Notes: generated by a model not told the origin, from the sequence alone. 64,000 bases of DNA from Microbacterium sp. SY138 (GCF_039729145.1 NZ_CP155793.1:2604001-2668000); one strand, 5' to 3'; counted from the stretch's first letter, positions 15,941 through 25,195 are shown. A program made the numbers and translations.

Positions 15941-16801
15941 ATGCTGCAAGGCGCCATCGCCGGTCTCGCCGCCGGCGGCCTCTATGCCGTCCTCGGCGTG
16001 TGCCTGACGCTGATGTCCCGACTCGTGCGCGTGGTGAACTTCGCCCAGGCCGCGACCGGGATGTTCGGGGCCTTCACCGCGGTGTGGCTCGTGCGCGAGA
16101 TCGACCTGCCGATCTGGCTCGGCTCGGTGCTCGGCGTCCTGGTGGCCGGGCTGCTCTCGGCAGCGATCGGGTTCATCGCCGCGACCTGGCTGTCCGAGGC
16201 CTCCACCACCACCCGTTCGGCGATGACCGTCGGCCCCCTCCTGCTGCTCATCTCCCTGTCGTTCATCCTCTTCGGCAACAAGCCGCAGCCGTTCACGCCG
16301 ATCATCGCCGGACCGGCGTTCTCGTTCGGCGGCGTGGTGATCAGCCAGGTCACGGTCGCGACCGTCGCGATGGCGATCATCACCGCCATCGTGGTCCGCC
16401 TCGTGCTGCGCCGCACCAGGGTCGGCACGCAGCTGCGCGCGCTCTCGGAGCGCCCGACCACGGCGGAACTCCTCGGCATCCGCTCGCGCCCGCTGTCGAT
16501 CGCCGTCTGGTTCGTCACGGGTGTGATCAGCGCGATGGCGATCATCATCGTGGCCCCCTCGCAGTCGAACGACGCGACCAGCCTCGCGATGCTCATCGTC
16601 CCGGCCGCGGCGGCAGCCCTGCTCGGCGGCTTCCGACGACTCGACCTCGCCGTCGTCGGCGGGATCGTCCTGGGTGTGCTCGGTGGTCTCGTCGCCCAGA
16701 TCGACGAAGTGGCGCTGGTGCGCAACTTCCTCCCGTTCCTGTTCATCGTCGTCCTGTTGCTCTGGACGCAGCGCAAGGAGGTGTGGGATGCCGCTCGCTG
16801 A
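15941..16801 (+). CDS. Branched-chain-type ABC transporter permease (LivH-like)
   Basis: A 286-residue inner-membrane permease beginning MLQGAIAGLAAGGLYAVLGV, typical of LivH. It has about eight hydrophobic segments and the coupling sequence RALSERPTTAELLGI. ATG 15941 follows AGAAAGGA. It overlaps the start of the fused permease-ATPase gene by 14 bp, so the two are translationally linked. Confidence 0.9.
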   Translation: MLQGAIAGLAAGGLYAVLGVCLTLMSRLVRVVNFAQAATGMFGAFTAVWLVREIDLPIWLGSVLGVLVAGLLSAAIGFIAATWLSEASTTTRSAMTVGPLLLLISLSFILFGNKPQPFTPIIAGPAFSFGGVVISQVTVATVAMAIITAIVVRLVLRRTRVGTQLRALSERPTTAELLGIRSRPLSIAVWFVTGVISAMAIIIVAPSQSNDATSLAMLIVPAAAAALLGGFRRLDLAVVGGIVLGVLGGLVAQIDEVALVRNFLPFLFIVVLLLWTQRKEVWDAAR

Positions 16802-18560
16802 CCGTCCCTGGTTCCGGATCACCTGGCCGTTCGCCGTCGCTCTCGCCGGTATCGGAGCGGGTGCGATCCTCAGCGCCTCCCTGCCGGGGTACTTCGTCTT
16901 CCTCGCGATCAGCGCGGTCACGGCCGCGATCGCCATCCTCGGTCTCGGCATCGTCACCGGCTCCGCAGGGATGATCGCGCTCTGCCAACTCACCTTCGCC
17001 GCCGTGGGGGCCTGGATCGTCTCCCTGCTGAACGTGATGCAGGCGCCGGGCGGATTCATCGTCTGGCTGGTCCTCGGCGGGGTGGCGGCGGGCCTCGTCG
17101 GCATTCTCGTCGGCCTCCCCGCTCTGCGGCTGCGCGGTGTGAACCTCGCCGTCGTGACCCTGGGCTTCGCGGCAGCCGCCGACGTGACGCTCGTGCAGAT
17201 CCAGTTCCCCGGTTCGGCTCAGGGCACGGCGATCGAGCGTCCCGAGATGTTCTCGAACGACCGGCAGTTCTTCTTCCTCTCCATCGTCGTGCTCGCCGTC
17301 TGCGCACTCGGCGCGTTCTTCCTGCAGCGCGGCCGGTGGGGATCGAGCTGGAAGGCCGTCGCGTTCTCCGAGCGCGGCACGGCCGCCGCCGGACAGAGCG
17401 TGCAGACCGCGAAGCTCACCGCATTCGCGGTCTCGGCCGCCCTCGGCGGCATCTCCGGCGGGCTGCTCGCCGGTCAGGTGCAACTCCCGTTCGCCTCGAG
17501 CTTCACACCCCTGCAGTCGCTGGCCCTCTACGTGCTCGCGATCATGTCGGGCGCGCACCTGATCGACATGGCGATCTTCGGGGGCCTGCTGTGGGTGCTG
17601 GTCCCCGAGCTCCTCAAACGCTGGGGCATCCCGCAGGACTGGGGCTTCGTCGTCTTCGGCGTGCTCGGTGTGCAGGCGCTCACCAGCGGCACGAACCTCG
17701 GCCAGGGCATCCGCAACCTGATCTGGCGCCGCGCGGATCGCCAGGCCGCCACCGTCGCGCTGACGGCGCTTCCCCCTGACGCCGGAGCGGATGCCGCGGT
17801 GATCACCACCACGACCACGGCCACGGTCGACGAGGCGGCGCTCGCCGGGACGCCGGTGCTCACCGTTGACGGCCTGACGGTGCAGTTCGGCACCCTGAAG
17901 GCCCTCGACGACGTCTCGTTCCAGGTTCCCGCCGCGTCGATCATGGGGCTCATCGGTCCGAACGGAGCCGGGAAGTCGACGTTCGTCGATGCGATCAGCG
18001 GGTTCCTCCCGAAGCACACGGGGCGCGTGCTCCTGGGAGACCGCGACCTCGTCGGCCTCTCCCCCACGCGGCGCGCGCGTCTCGGTCTGCGCCGGACCTT
18101 CCAGCAGGACCGGGTGCCGCCGTCGCTCACCGTTGGCGCATACGTGCGGTTCGTGGCCCGGCGCCGGCTCGCCGCATCCGACATCGACGAGGTGCTCGAG
18201 TTCTTCGGCTGCCCGCCCGCGCGTGCACGCCTGTCGAGCGTCGACGTCGGCACACGCCGGCTCGTGGAGGTCGCCGCGAACGTCGTCTCCCGTCCCCGTC
18301 TGCTGATCCTCGACGAACCCGCCGCCGGGCTCTCGCATGACGAGCATCTCGCCCTCGCTGCGAGGCTGCGGGAGCTGCCTGCGCGCTACGGCGTCGCCCT
18401 CATCATCATCGAGCACGACCTCGATCTCGTCCGCTCCGTGTGCCCGACCCTCACGGTGCTGGACTTCGGCCGCGTGCTGGCCAGCGGACCACAGGCCGAG
18501 GTCCTGGCGAACCCCGACGTCGTCAAGGCGTACATGGGAGAGACGGAGCTGTTGAAGTGA
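16788..18560 (+). CDS. Fused ABC permease-ATPase (LivM-LivG) protein
   Basis: A 590-residue fusion. Residues 1-330 are a LivM-type permease (multiple helices; ALRLRGVNLAVVTLGF). After a Thr-rich linker (TTTTTATVDE, about 345) comes a LivG-type ATPase with Walker A GPNGAGKS (390-397), Walker B LLILDEPAAGL (about 505) and the H-loop IIEHDLDL. The ABC signature position reads VDVGTRRLVEVA instead of a canonical LSGGQ/YGQQR-like motif. Start ATG 16788 lies inside the preceding gene's end. The fusion fixes the permease-to-ATPase ratio; the degenerate signature implies that the LivF partner may carry the canonical composite site. Confidence 0.9.
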   Translation: MPLADRPWFRITWPFAVALAGIGAGAILSASLPGYFVFLAISAVTAAIAILGLGIVTGSAGMIALCQLTFAAVGAWIVSLLNVMQAPGGFIVWLVLGGVAAGLVGILVGLPALRLRGVNLAVVTLGFAAAADVTLVQIQFPGSAQGTAIERPEMFSNDRQFFFLSIVVLAVCALGAFFLQRGRWGSSWKAVAFSERGTAAAGQSVQTAKLTAFAVSAALGGISGGLLAGQVQLPFASSFTPLQSLALYVLAIMSGAHLIDMAIFGGLLWVLVPELLKRWGIPQDWGFVVFGVLGVQALTSGTNLGQGIRNLIWRRADRQAATVALTALPPDAGADAAVITTTTTATVDEAALAGTPVLTVDGLTVQFGTLKALDDVSFQVPAASIMGLIGPNGAGKSTFVDAISGFLPKHTGRVLLGDRDLVGLSPTRRARLGLRRTFQQDRVPPSLTVGAYVRFVARRRLAASDIDEVLEFFGCPPARARLSSVDVGTRRLVEVAANVVSRPRLLILDEPAAGLSHDEHLALAARLRELPARYGVALIIIEHDLDLVRSVCPTLTVLDFGRVLASGPQAEVLANPDVVKAYMGETELLK

Positions 18561-19249
18561 GCGAACTCGTCCTGGACGGTGTCACCGTCAGTCGCGGCGC
18601 CGGTCCCGTGATCTCCGACGTCTCGCTGCGGGTCACCGGAGGCGAGGTGCTGGCGCTGGTGGGCCCGAACGGCGCGGGCAAGACGAGCCTGATCGAATCG
18701 GTCTCCGGCGTCACCCCGCATTCCGCCGGCGGCATGACCCTCGACGGCGAGCCGATCGACCGGCTGTCCCGCGTCGCGAGAGCCCGCCGCGGGATCGTGC
18801 ACATCGAGCAGGGACGCGCCGTCTTCCCCTCGCTGACCGTGCGCGAGAACATCTCCCTCACCGCACGCACCCCCGGAGAGCTGGACGCCGCCCTCGCGCA
18901 GTTCCCCGAGCTCGAGAAGCGCATCGATGCGCCGACAGCCCTGCTGTCGGGCGGCGAGCAGCAGATGGTGGTGCTCGCGCGCGCGTTCGCCGCGAAGCCG
19001 CGCATCCTGCTCATCGACGAGATGTCGCTGGGCCTCGCCCCCGTCGTTTTCCTGCGCCTGATGCCGATCGTGAAGTCGATCGCCGATTCCGGGGTGGGCG
19101 TGCTGCTCGTCGAGCAGTTCACGCAGCTCGCCCTCGATCTCGCCCAGGAAGCCGTGGTCGTGGCGGGAGGCCGGGTGTCGTTCCAAGGGGCATCCGATGC
19201 CCTGCGAGCCGACCCCGGCCTCCTGCACCGCGCCTATCTCGGCGGATGA
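18557..19249 (+). CDS. Branched-chain-type ABC transporter ATPase (LivF-like)
   Basis: A 230-residue ATPase starting at GTG 18557 (GTGA overlap with the fusion gene). Walker A is GPNGAGKT, the Q-loop region is IEQGRAVFPSLTV, the signature is LLSGGEQQM, Walker B is RILLIDEMSLGL and the H-loop position appears as LLVEQF, as is usual in LivF (Gln in place of His region). It completes the importer with 14697-18560. Confidence 0.9.
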   Translation: MSELVLDGVTVSRGAGPVISDVSLRVTGGEVLALVGPNGAGKTSLIESVSGVTPHSAGGMTLDGEPIDRLSRVARARRGIVHIEQGRAVFPSLTVRENISLTARTPGELDAALAQFPELEKRIDAPTALLSGGEQQMVVLARAFAAKPRILLIDEMSLGLAPVVFLRLMPIVKSIADSGVGVLLVEQFTQLALDLAQEAVVVAGGRVSFQGASDALRADPGLLHRAYLGG

Positions 19250-19261
19250 GCGCGGACCGCG

Positions 19262-19281
19262 CGCCGGATCACATCCCGGCG
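19262..19281. terminator. Weak hairpin between convergent genes
   Basis: CGCCGG (19262-19267) and CCGGCG (19276-19281) can pair over an 8-nt loop between the ends of the LivF-like gene and the leftward SDR. The right part overlaps the SDR's last codons. Low certainty. Confidence 0.3.
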
Positions 19282-20084
19282 TGATCGAAGGCGATGGTCG
19301 GCACGTCGACCACGTGCGAGCCGCCGTCGGCGACGATCACCGCCCCCGTGATGTACGACGACTCCCCGGAGCCGAGGAACCGCACGACCGAGGCGATCTC
19401 GGCCGGTCGGGCGGGACGGCGCAGCGGCACGTCAGCGGTGACCTTCTCGTAGGCCTCCTCGCGGGAGCCGAGACCGGCGTGCGTGGCGAACTCGTCCATC
19501 TCCTCGTCGGCCATCGGCGTCTGCACCCACCCGGGGCAGATGGCGTTCACGCGCACACCGTGCCGGCCGTAGTCCCGCGCGAGAGTGCGCGTGAGCCCGA
19601 CCAGGGCGTGCTTGCCGACCGTGTACCCGGCGACGGAGGGTCCGGCGAAGAGCCCCGCGAGCGACGACACGATCACGATCTGCCCCTTCGCCTCGATCAG
19701 CGCGGGCAGGGCCTCCCTCGCCATCGTGAAAGCCGTGGTGAGATTCGCGCGGATCGCCGCATCCCAGCTCTCGTCGTCGGTCTCCCCCACCGGCGAGAAT
19801 CCGTGGCCGCCCGCGTTCGCGACCAGCACGTCGATGCGCCCGAACCGCGCGAGCACGTCGGCGACGGCAGCCTTCGCGGAGGCGGTATCGGCCGCATCCG
19901 CGATGATCGGCAGGGCCCCGACCGCGCGTTCGACCTCATGCAGGGGCTCCGGGCGACGCCCGACGACCACGACATGCGCACCTTCGGCCGCGTATCGTTC
20001 GGCGATGGCGGCTCCGATGCCCGTTCCTCCTCCGGTGATGACGACGACGCGTCCCGAGACGGTCGATCCGACCACAGCTCCCAT
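19269..20084 (-). CDS. SDR-family oxidoreductase
   Basis: A 271-residue classical SDR: TGGGTGIG cofactor motif near residue 18, NAGG in place of NNAG, Ser in IVSSLAG, YTVGK catalytic motif, PG (ICPGWV) and DGG near the end. It starts at ATG 20084 and lies 55 bp downstream of another SDR gene on the same strand, probably one transcript from around 20890. NAD(P)-dependent alcohol dehydrogenase or ketoreductase; substrate unknown. Confidence 0.9.
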   Translation of the reverse strand: MGAVVGSTVSGRVVVITGGGTGIGAAIAERYAAEGAHVVVVGRRPEPLHEVERAVGALPIIADAADTASAKAAVADVLARFGRIDVLVANAGGHGFSPVGETDDESWDAAIRANLTTAFTMAREALPALIEAKGQIVIVSSLAGLFAGPSVAGYTVGKHALVGLTRTLARDYGRHGVRVNAICPGWVQTPMADEEMDEFATHAGLGSREEAYEKVTADVPLRRPARPAEIASVVRFLGSGESSYITGAVIVADGGSHVVDVPTIAFDHAGM

Positions 20085-20139
20085 GTGTGCTCCTGTGTGT
20101 TCTGGCGCGCGTGCGCTGTTGCTGCCCGACGCGGTCGCG

Positions 20140-20886
20140 TCAGGCGGGGAATCCCGAACGGGCGGTGTACCCGAAGTCGCTGAGGATGCTGGTGCCGTTG
20201 ACGGCCCTGGTGCGAGGCGACACGAGGTACGCGACGTGGGCAGCGACCTCCGCTGCGCTCTGCACCGGGAACGGCGGATCGTCGAAGGCCGCAGCGCCGA
20301 GGTCGCTCCGACTCATCGGAGTGTCGACGATCGACGGGGCCACCGTGTTCACCCGGATACGGGTGTCGGCGAGGTCGACGGACAGCGCGCGAGCGAACTG
20401 GACCAGAGCCGCCTTCGACGTGCAGTACGGCACCATACCGGGCGACGCGACGAGGGCCGAGTCACTGGCGAGCAGCACCACGGAGGCGGCCTCCGCTTCG
20501 CGCAGCGCCGCCAGGGCGTGCTTCAGGACCAGGAACGACCCCGTCACGTTGACGGCGAGCACCCGATTCCAGATGTCGAGACTGGTCTCCTCGATCGGCG
20601 TCCCCACCGGGCCGGACACACCGGCGCAGCAGACGACCGCGTCGAGCCTCCCCAGCGCCGCCACCCCGGCGTGCACGGCGGCGTGCACCTGGCCCTCGTC
20701 CGTGACATCCGCCACCAGGACCACCGCATCCGGGCAGTCGCGGGCCACGTCGTGCAGCGCCGCACCGTCCCTGTCGAGCAGCGCGACACGGACGCCCTCC
20801 GCAGCGAGCCCGTGGGCGGTGGCGCGGCCGATGCCGCCGGCCGCTCCCGTGATGAGGGCCGTCGTCCCCTGCAGCTGCAGATCCAT
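20140..20886 (-). CDS. SDR-family oxidoreductase
   Basis: A 248-residue SDR with TGAAGGIG, CCAG at the usual NNAG position, Ser in LASDSAL, and the YCTSK motif. The C-terminus retains RAVNGTSILSDFG rather than the common DGG, a small departure. ATG 20886 opens a leftward two-gene set with 19269-20084 and is divergent from the APC permease, sharing a 243-bp region that holds inverted repeats. Confidence 0.9.
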   Translation of the reverse strand: MDLQLQGTTALITGAAGGIGRATAHGLAAEGVRVALLDRDGAALHDVARDCPDAVVLVADVTDEGQVHAAVHAGVAALGRLDAVVCCAGVSGPVGTPIEETSLDIWNRVLAVNVTGSFLVLKHALAALREAEAASVVLLASDSALVASPGMVPYCTSKAALVQFARALSVDLADTRIRVNTVAPSIVDTPMSRSDLGAAAFDDPPFPVQSAAEVAAHVAYLVSPRTRAVNGTSILSDFGYTARSGFPA

Positions 20887-20929
20887 CTCGTCCTCCGCAC
20901 GCCGTCTGGCACCGGGCGGTGCGATCTGA

Positions 20930-21107
20930 GGACGGCGGTGTCGTCCCGGTCATCCTCCACCCCCTCATCGGCACCGCGAACGCTCGCCGAGCGGCTGTGC
21001 ACGGTGACACCACCGTCCTTCGCTCAGGGTCAAGCGCCGCTGCGGCGGCACGAGCAGACTCGCTCTATCGACGATTCCCCTCGTCGTCGATGCCGTGTCC
21101 GCACGGC
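20930..21107 (+). promoter_or_regulatory. Structured leader of the APC permease gene
   Basis: Three inverted repeats lie in the 243-bp gap. GGACGGCGGTGTC (20930-20942) pairs with 21006-21018 at 12 of 13 positions. ATCGACGA/TCGTCGAT forms a perfect 8-bp stem at 21067-21091. GCCGTG/CACGGC with a TCCG tetraloop forms at 21092-21107, directly before AAAGGAG. Back-to-back hairpins against the ribosome-binding site suggest a cis-acting RNA control element; no known riboswitch class is recognised. Confidence 0.45.
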
Positions 21108-21129
21108 CGTCACCAGCAAAGGAGCCGAC

Positions 21130-22584
21130 GTGGCAGACCCGACATCTGCGTCCACGACGCAGAACCACACCTCCCTCCGTCCTGGCGCCCTCGGCGTCGC
21201 CGGAATCGTCTTCCTCGTCCTCGCCGCGGTCGCACCGTTGACCGGCATCGTGGTCGTGGCCTCGCTGGCCATCGCCCTCGGCAACGGCGGCGGCACACCC
21301 ATGTCGTTCTTCCTGGTGGCAGGGATCCTGCTGCTCTTCGCGATCGGCTACGCGCAGATGTCGAAGCAGCTGGTCAATGCCGGCGGCTTCTACGCCTTCG
21401 TGGTGAAGGGCCTCGGGCGCACCGGTGGCCTGATCGCGGGTCTGATCGCCACGCTGGGCTACAACTTCTTCGTGGTCGGCACGATCGGCACGAGCGGTTT
21501 CTTCATGCAGACGATCATCCGCGACCTCACCGGTCTCGACGTGAACTGGCTGGTGTGGGGACTGCTGTCGATCGTGGTGTGCTTCGTCCTCGCTCGGATC
21601 GGCGTCGACTTCAGCTCGAAGGTTCTGGGCGTCTGCCTGGTGCTCGAGGTGCTCATGCTGGTCGTCTTCGACATCTCCGTGCTCGTGCAGACCGGCTACG
21701 ACCTGGCGGCCTTCAGCCCCGAGGCCGTGTTCTCCGGGTCGCTGCCCATCGGCCTGCTGCTGGCGGCGACCGGCTTCCTCGGCTTCGAGGCGACCGCGCT
21801 GTTCAGCGAGGAGGCGAAGCAGCCGCTGCGCACGATCCCGCGCGCCACCTACACCTCGATCATCGCGATCGGCGTGATCCTCGGTGTCACCACGTGGGCG
21901 GTCGTCAGCGCGACGGGTGTCTCCCAGGCGCAGGCCACCGCCCTCGAACATCTGCCGACCGGTGACCTGATCTTCTCGATCTCGCAGCAGTACCTGGGTG
22001 GTCCGCTGACGACCCTGATGATGATCCTGCTCCTGGTGAGCCTGTTCGCGGCGATGCTGGCGTTCCACAACTCGGCGACCCGCTACCTCTACTCGCTGGG
22101 GCGCGCGAAGATCCTCCCGCAGGCACTCGCTCGCACCCGCGCGAACGGCGCCCCGCAGCTCGCCGGCATCGTGCAGGCCGGGTTCGCGGGCATCGTCGCG
22201 ATCATCTTCGCGATCGCCGGCGCCGATCCGATCCTCACCCTCGTGCCGGCGATGCTCGGCTTCGGCACCCTGAGCGTGCTGATCCTGCAGGGGCTCGCGG
22301 CCATCTCGATCGTCGTGTACTTCCGCCGCCGCCAGGATCCGCGGTGGTGGAGCACCTTCATCGCCCCCGGCATCGGGTTCCTCGGTATCGCCGCGATCTC
22401 GGTCCTCGCGATCGTGAACTTCAACATCGTGGCGGGGTCCGAAGAGCTCGCGATCCGGCTGATGCCGCTGCTGCTGGTGCTCGCCCTCATCGGCGGCATC
22501 GTCTACGGCGCCTATCTCCGCCGCTCCAGGCCCGCCGTGTACGAGGGCCTCGCCACCGACCTCGAGAAGTTCAGCGACCGCTGA
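21130..22584 (+). CDS. APC-superfamily amino acid/amine permease
   Basis: A 484-residue transporter with about 12 helices from GTG 21130, behind AAAGGAG. Helix 1 has the APC signature VFLVLAAVAPLTG; helix 6 region has FLGFEATALFSEEAKQPLRT, the classic FE-x-E-x-PxRTIPRA pattern. It probably imports an amino acid or amine by proton symport. It leads a rightward set with the second MoaF-like protein and the amidohydrolase, so it may feed amine substrates to the pathway independently of the ABC importer. Confidence 0.9.
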   Translation: MADPTSASTTQNHTSLRPGALGVAGIVFLVLAAVAPLTGIVVVASLAIALGNGGGTPMSFFLVAGILLLFAIGYAQMSKQLVNAGGFYAFVVKGLGRTGGLIAGLIATLGYNFFVVGTIGTSGFFMQTIIRDLTGLDVNWLVWGLLSIVVCFVLARIGVDFSSKVLGVCLVLEVLMLVVFDISVLVQTGYDLAAFSPEAVFSGSLPIGLLLAATGFLGFEATALFSEEAKQPLRTIPRATYTSIIAIGVILGVTTWAVVSATGVSQAQATALEHLPTGDLIFSISQQYLGGPLTTLMMILLLVSLFAAMLAFHNSATRYLYSLGRAKILPQALARTRANGAPQLAGIVQAGFAGIVAIIFAIAGADPILTLVPAMLGFGTLSVLILQGLAAISIVVYFRRRQDPRWWSTFIAPGIGFLGIAAISVLAIVNFNIVAGSEELAIRLMPLLLVLALIGGIVYGAYLRRSRPAVYEGLATDLEKFSDR

Positions 22585-22622
22585 CCTCCCCGCCCCCACC
22601 GACAGAAGGAACCACGAAGACC

Positions 22623-23462
22623 ATGACGACGCTGAACCCCGCCGACACCTCCACCTGGCTGCCGCTGGAGGGCCTCGCCCCCGGTTTCGACGCCAACAAG
22701 GCTCCGCACAGCACCGCCCTCAGCGGCCGCGAGATCACGGTCGTCGACGCCCGCGGCACCCGTATCGTCCACCGGTTCGCCGACGCCGCCGTGACCTGGG
22801 AGTACCAGCCGGGTGCAGAGGACGCGACCGAGGCGGCATCCGACACCGACGACTACGAGGCCTTCGAAGTCGATGCGGACCTGTATTTCGTGCAGTTCCA
22901 CCACCGGTACCTGCCGAACGAGGCCGTCTCGCTGATCCTCGACCTCCGTCACGGTCGTGCCCTCGCGGTGATCTCCGAGATCCTCGCCGCGCCCGAGAAG
23001 GGGCGCACCCGGGTGCAGCACCACTTCGCCCCCGGCGTGATCGAGGGCGCCGAGGTCTCGGGTGCCGAGGCTGCACCGACGACGACGCTCATCGGGCGCC
23101 GCGTCGAATGGGTCTACAGCACCGAGCACGCCTACGAGCACGTGTACCTCTCGCCGCGCTGGTACTCGTGGCAGTGCCTCGCCGGCCCCGAGCGCGGCCT
23201 CGCCGACACCGACGAGAACAGCGTCTGGGAGGTGCGGCCGGGTATCTACGTGTTCGCCTGGCGCGAGAAGGTGATCCCGTGCGCCTCGGTGACGATCGCC
23301 GATCATCGCGACGTCAACGCGATCCGCTCGCACGGCGTGCTGTTCGGCCTCGACGAGAGCGGTGAGGTGCCCACGCACTTCACCTTCGGTGCACACGGTC
23401 GACTGCTCTCCACCACGCTGCACACGCCGGAGCTCGAACCCGCGACCTTCGGAGACCGCTGA
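22623..23462 (+). CDS. MoaF-like protein, paralogue
   Basis: A 279-residue MoaF-family protein. The C-terminal domain repeats the 13403 protein's pattern: YEHVYLSPRWYSWQCLAG and IYVFAWREKVIPCASV. The N-terminal domain has an extra acidic insertion (TEAASDTDDYE). ATG 22623 follows AGAAGGAA. It sits between the APC permease (39-bp gap) and the amidohydrolase (1-bp gap), indicating an operon. Two diverged MoaF proteins in one amine cluster suggest two related ligands or a heteromer. Function unknown. Confidence 0.8.
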   Translation: MTTLNPADTSTWLPLEGLAPGFDANKAPHSTALSGREITVVDARGTRIVHRFADAAVTWEYQPGAEDATEAASDTDDYEAFEVDADLYFVQFHHRYLPNEAVSLILDLRHGRALAVISEILAAPEKGRTRVQHHFAPGVIEGAEVSGAEAAPTTTLIGRRVEWVYSTEHAYEHVYLSPRWYSWQCLAGPERGLADTDENSVWEVRPGIYVFAWREKVIPCASVTIADHRDVNAIRSHGVLFGLDESGEVPTHFTFGAHGRLLSTTLHTPELEPATFGDR

Positions 23463-23463
23463 C

Positions 23464-25107
23464 ATGAGCGACGTCGCCGACCTCATCGTCACCGGATCGG
23501 TGATCCGCACCGCCGACCGGGCGAACCCGATCGTCGAGGCCTTCGCGGTCCGCGACGGCAGGATCCTCGCGGTCGGGTCGCGCGCTGACCTCGAGTCGTT
23601 CCGCGGACGCCGGACGCAGCTGCTCGACGTCGGCGACGCCGCGGTGTACCCCGGTTTCGTCGATGTGCACAATCACCATGCCCTCGCCGGGCGCACCGAA
23701 CTGTTCGAGCTGTCGCTGGCACCCTCGCTCACGCTCGACGAGATCCTCGACCGGGTGCGCGAGAAAGCGGCCACCCTGCCGACGGATGCGTGGATCGTGG
23801 GCGGAGCGGTCGCCACGACGTTGCTGCCGTCGCTCGCGAACACCGCGAGCCGACGGCTGCTCGATGACGCGGCCGGGGGCCGTCCGGTGGTCCTCATGGA
23901 GGACTCACGACACAACCGGTGGGCGAACAGCCGGGCGCTGGAGCTCGCGGGAATCACTGCGGACAGCATCCCCGAGGCGGGCGTCACGCTGCTCGATCCC
24001 GACGACGGCACCCCCACAGGAGTGCTGCTGGAGGCTGCGGGCATCCCGGTGCAGGAGGCATACGACCGCAGCGGCGGCCTCACTGCCGCACAGCACGCGG
24101 CCGCGTCGCGCCGCGGCGTCGAGATCCTCAACTCGTTCGGGATCACGACGTTCCAGGATGCGGGCGTGTCCGTCGAGATCCTCGAAGCCTTGGCTGCGCT
24201 CGACCGTGCCGACGAGCTCAATGCCTGGGTCGTGTCGTCGTTGCTGATCAACGACGAGATCTTCGGTTTCGACCCGATCGGCGAGCCGCTGCTCGACCGC
24301 GGCGAGGAGTTCCGCACCGCGCACCACCGCCCGGACTTCGTGAAGATCTTCCTCGACGGTGTCCCGCCCGCCCGCACGGCGTCGTTCCTCGAGCCGTATC
24401 TCGCGGACGCCGCGCACGGCGCGCACTTCCACGGCGAGACCACCATGACCCTGGACGAGCTCATCGGGTGGCTCCGCTCCGTGGCGCGGCGCGGTCTCGG
24501 CGCGAAGGTGCACTGCACGGGCGACGGCTCGGCACGTCTCGTGCTCGACGCGGCCGCGCAGCTGCGCGACGAGGGCTTCACCACCCCCATCCAGATCGCG
24601 CACGGGCAGTTCCTGGCCGAGTCGGACATCCCGCGACTGCAGGCTCTGGATGTCTCGGCCGACATCTCGCCGTTCATCTGGTATCCGGGTGTGATCCCGC
24701 AGGCGCTGTCCGAGGTTCTCGGCGAGCGCGCGGAGCATTCCCAGCCGAACCGGGCACTGATCGACGCGGGAGCCCGCGTCGCCGGCGGCTCGGACTGGCC
24801 CGTGAGCGATTCTCCGAACACCCTCGAAGGTCTGCAGGGTCTCGTGACGAGAGCCGATCCGCTCGGCCGCGCACCCGGCACCCTGTGGCCCGAGCAGGCC
24901 ATCACCGCCGAGGAGGCGCTGGAGGTCTTCACGATCAACGCCGCGACCGCGATGGGACTCGGCGACGAGACCGGCTCGCTGACCCCCGGCAAGTCGGCGG
25001 ACTTCGTCGTGCTGGCCCGTGACGCGATCGCCGGCCCCGCCGAGGACATCGTGCGCACCGAGGTCATCTCGACGTGGTTCGCCGGACGTCGGGTGCACGG
25101 CGACTGA
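23464..25107 (+). CDS. Amidohydrolase, YtcJ-like metal-dependent hydrolase
   Basis: A 547-residue amidohydrolase-3 family enzyme starting 1 bp after the MoaF-like stop. Metal-binding elements: GFVDVHNHH (about 70), Lys in FVKIFLDG (about 295), HCTGDGSAR, AHGQF and GGSDWPV (about 445) in the usual order. Family members hydrolyse amides, formamides or N-acyl compounds in the cytoplasm. With MoaF and amine permease as neighbours, it may remove an N-acyl or formyl group to expose an amine for the oxidase. Confidence 0.85.
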   Translation: MSDVADLIVTGSVIRTADRANPIVEAFAVRDGRILAVGSRADLESFRGRRTQLLDVGDAAVYPGFVDVHNHHALAGRTELFELSLAPSLTLDEILDRVREKAATLPTDAWIVGGAVATTLLPSLANTASRRLLDDAAGGRPVVLMEDSRHNRWANSRALELAGITADSIPEAGVTLLDPDDGTPTGVLLEAAGIPVQEAYDRSGGLTAAQHAAASRRGVEILNSFGITTFQDAGVSVEILEALAALDRADELNAWVVSSLLINDEIFGFDPIGEPLLDRGEEFRTAHHRPDFVKIFLDGVPPARTASFLEPYLADAAHGAHFHGETTMTLDELIGWLRSVARRGLGAKVHCTGDGSARLVLDAAAQLRDEGFTTPIQIAHGQFLAESDIPRLQALDVSADISPFIWYPGVIPQALSEVLGERAEHSQPNRALIDAGARVAGGSDWPVSDSPNTLEGLQGLVTRADPLGRAPGTLWPEQAITAEEALEVFTINAATAMGLGDETGSLTPGKSADFVVLARDAIAGPAEDIVRTEVISTWFAGRRVHGD

Positions 25108-25125
25108 AAGGAAGAGGCGTCGACA

Positions 25126-25195
25126 CCGGATCTGTCCGGCGCCAGCGCTCGTCCCTCAGCCCTCTTACCTCAGCCCTTTTACCTCAGCCCTCGAG
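25126..25195. repeat. Hairpin and CCTCAGCCCT repeats between convergent genes
   Basis: CCGGA-TCTG-TCCGG (25126-25139) can form a short hairpin after the amidohydrolase gene. It is followed by three copies of CCTCAGCCCT between about 25157 and 25194, the last overlapping the stop of the leftward GMC gene. A bidirectional terminator region is plausible. Confidence 0.4.

Noticed and set aside
16743..18416. 557-codon open frame on the minus strand
   Set aside because: It lies opposite the LivM-LivG fusion, whose motifs are intact; the antisense frame is Arg/Glu/His/Asp-rich with no recognisable domain, typical of shadow frames in high-GC DNA. The same applies to other long antisense frames (for example 5349-6482, 20965-22599, 46819-49218).
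16788..18560. Pseudogene call for the LivM-LivG fusion because of its poor signature motif
   Set aside because: The frame is intact, all other ATPase motifs are preserved, and the genes on both sides are translationally coupled.
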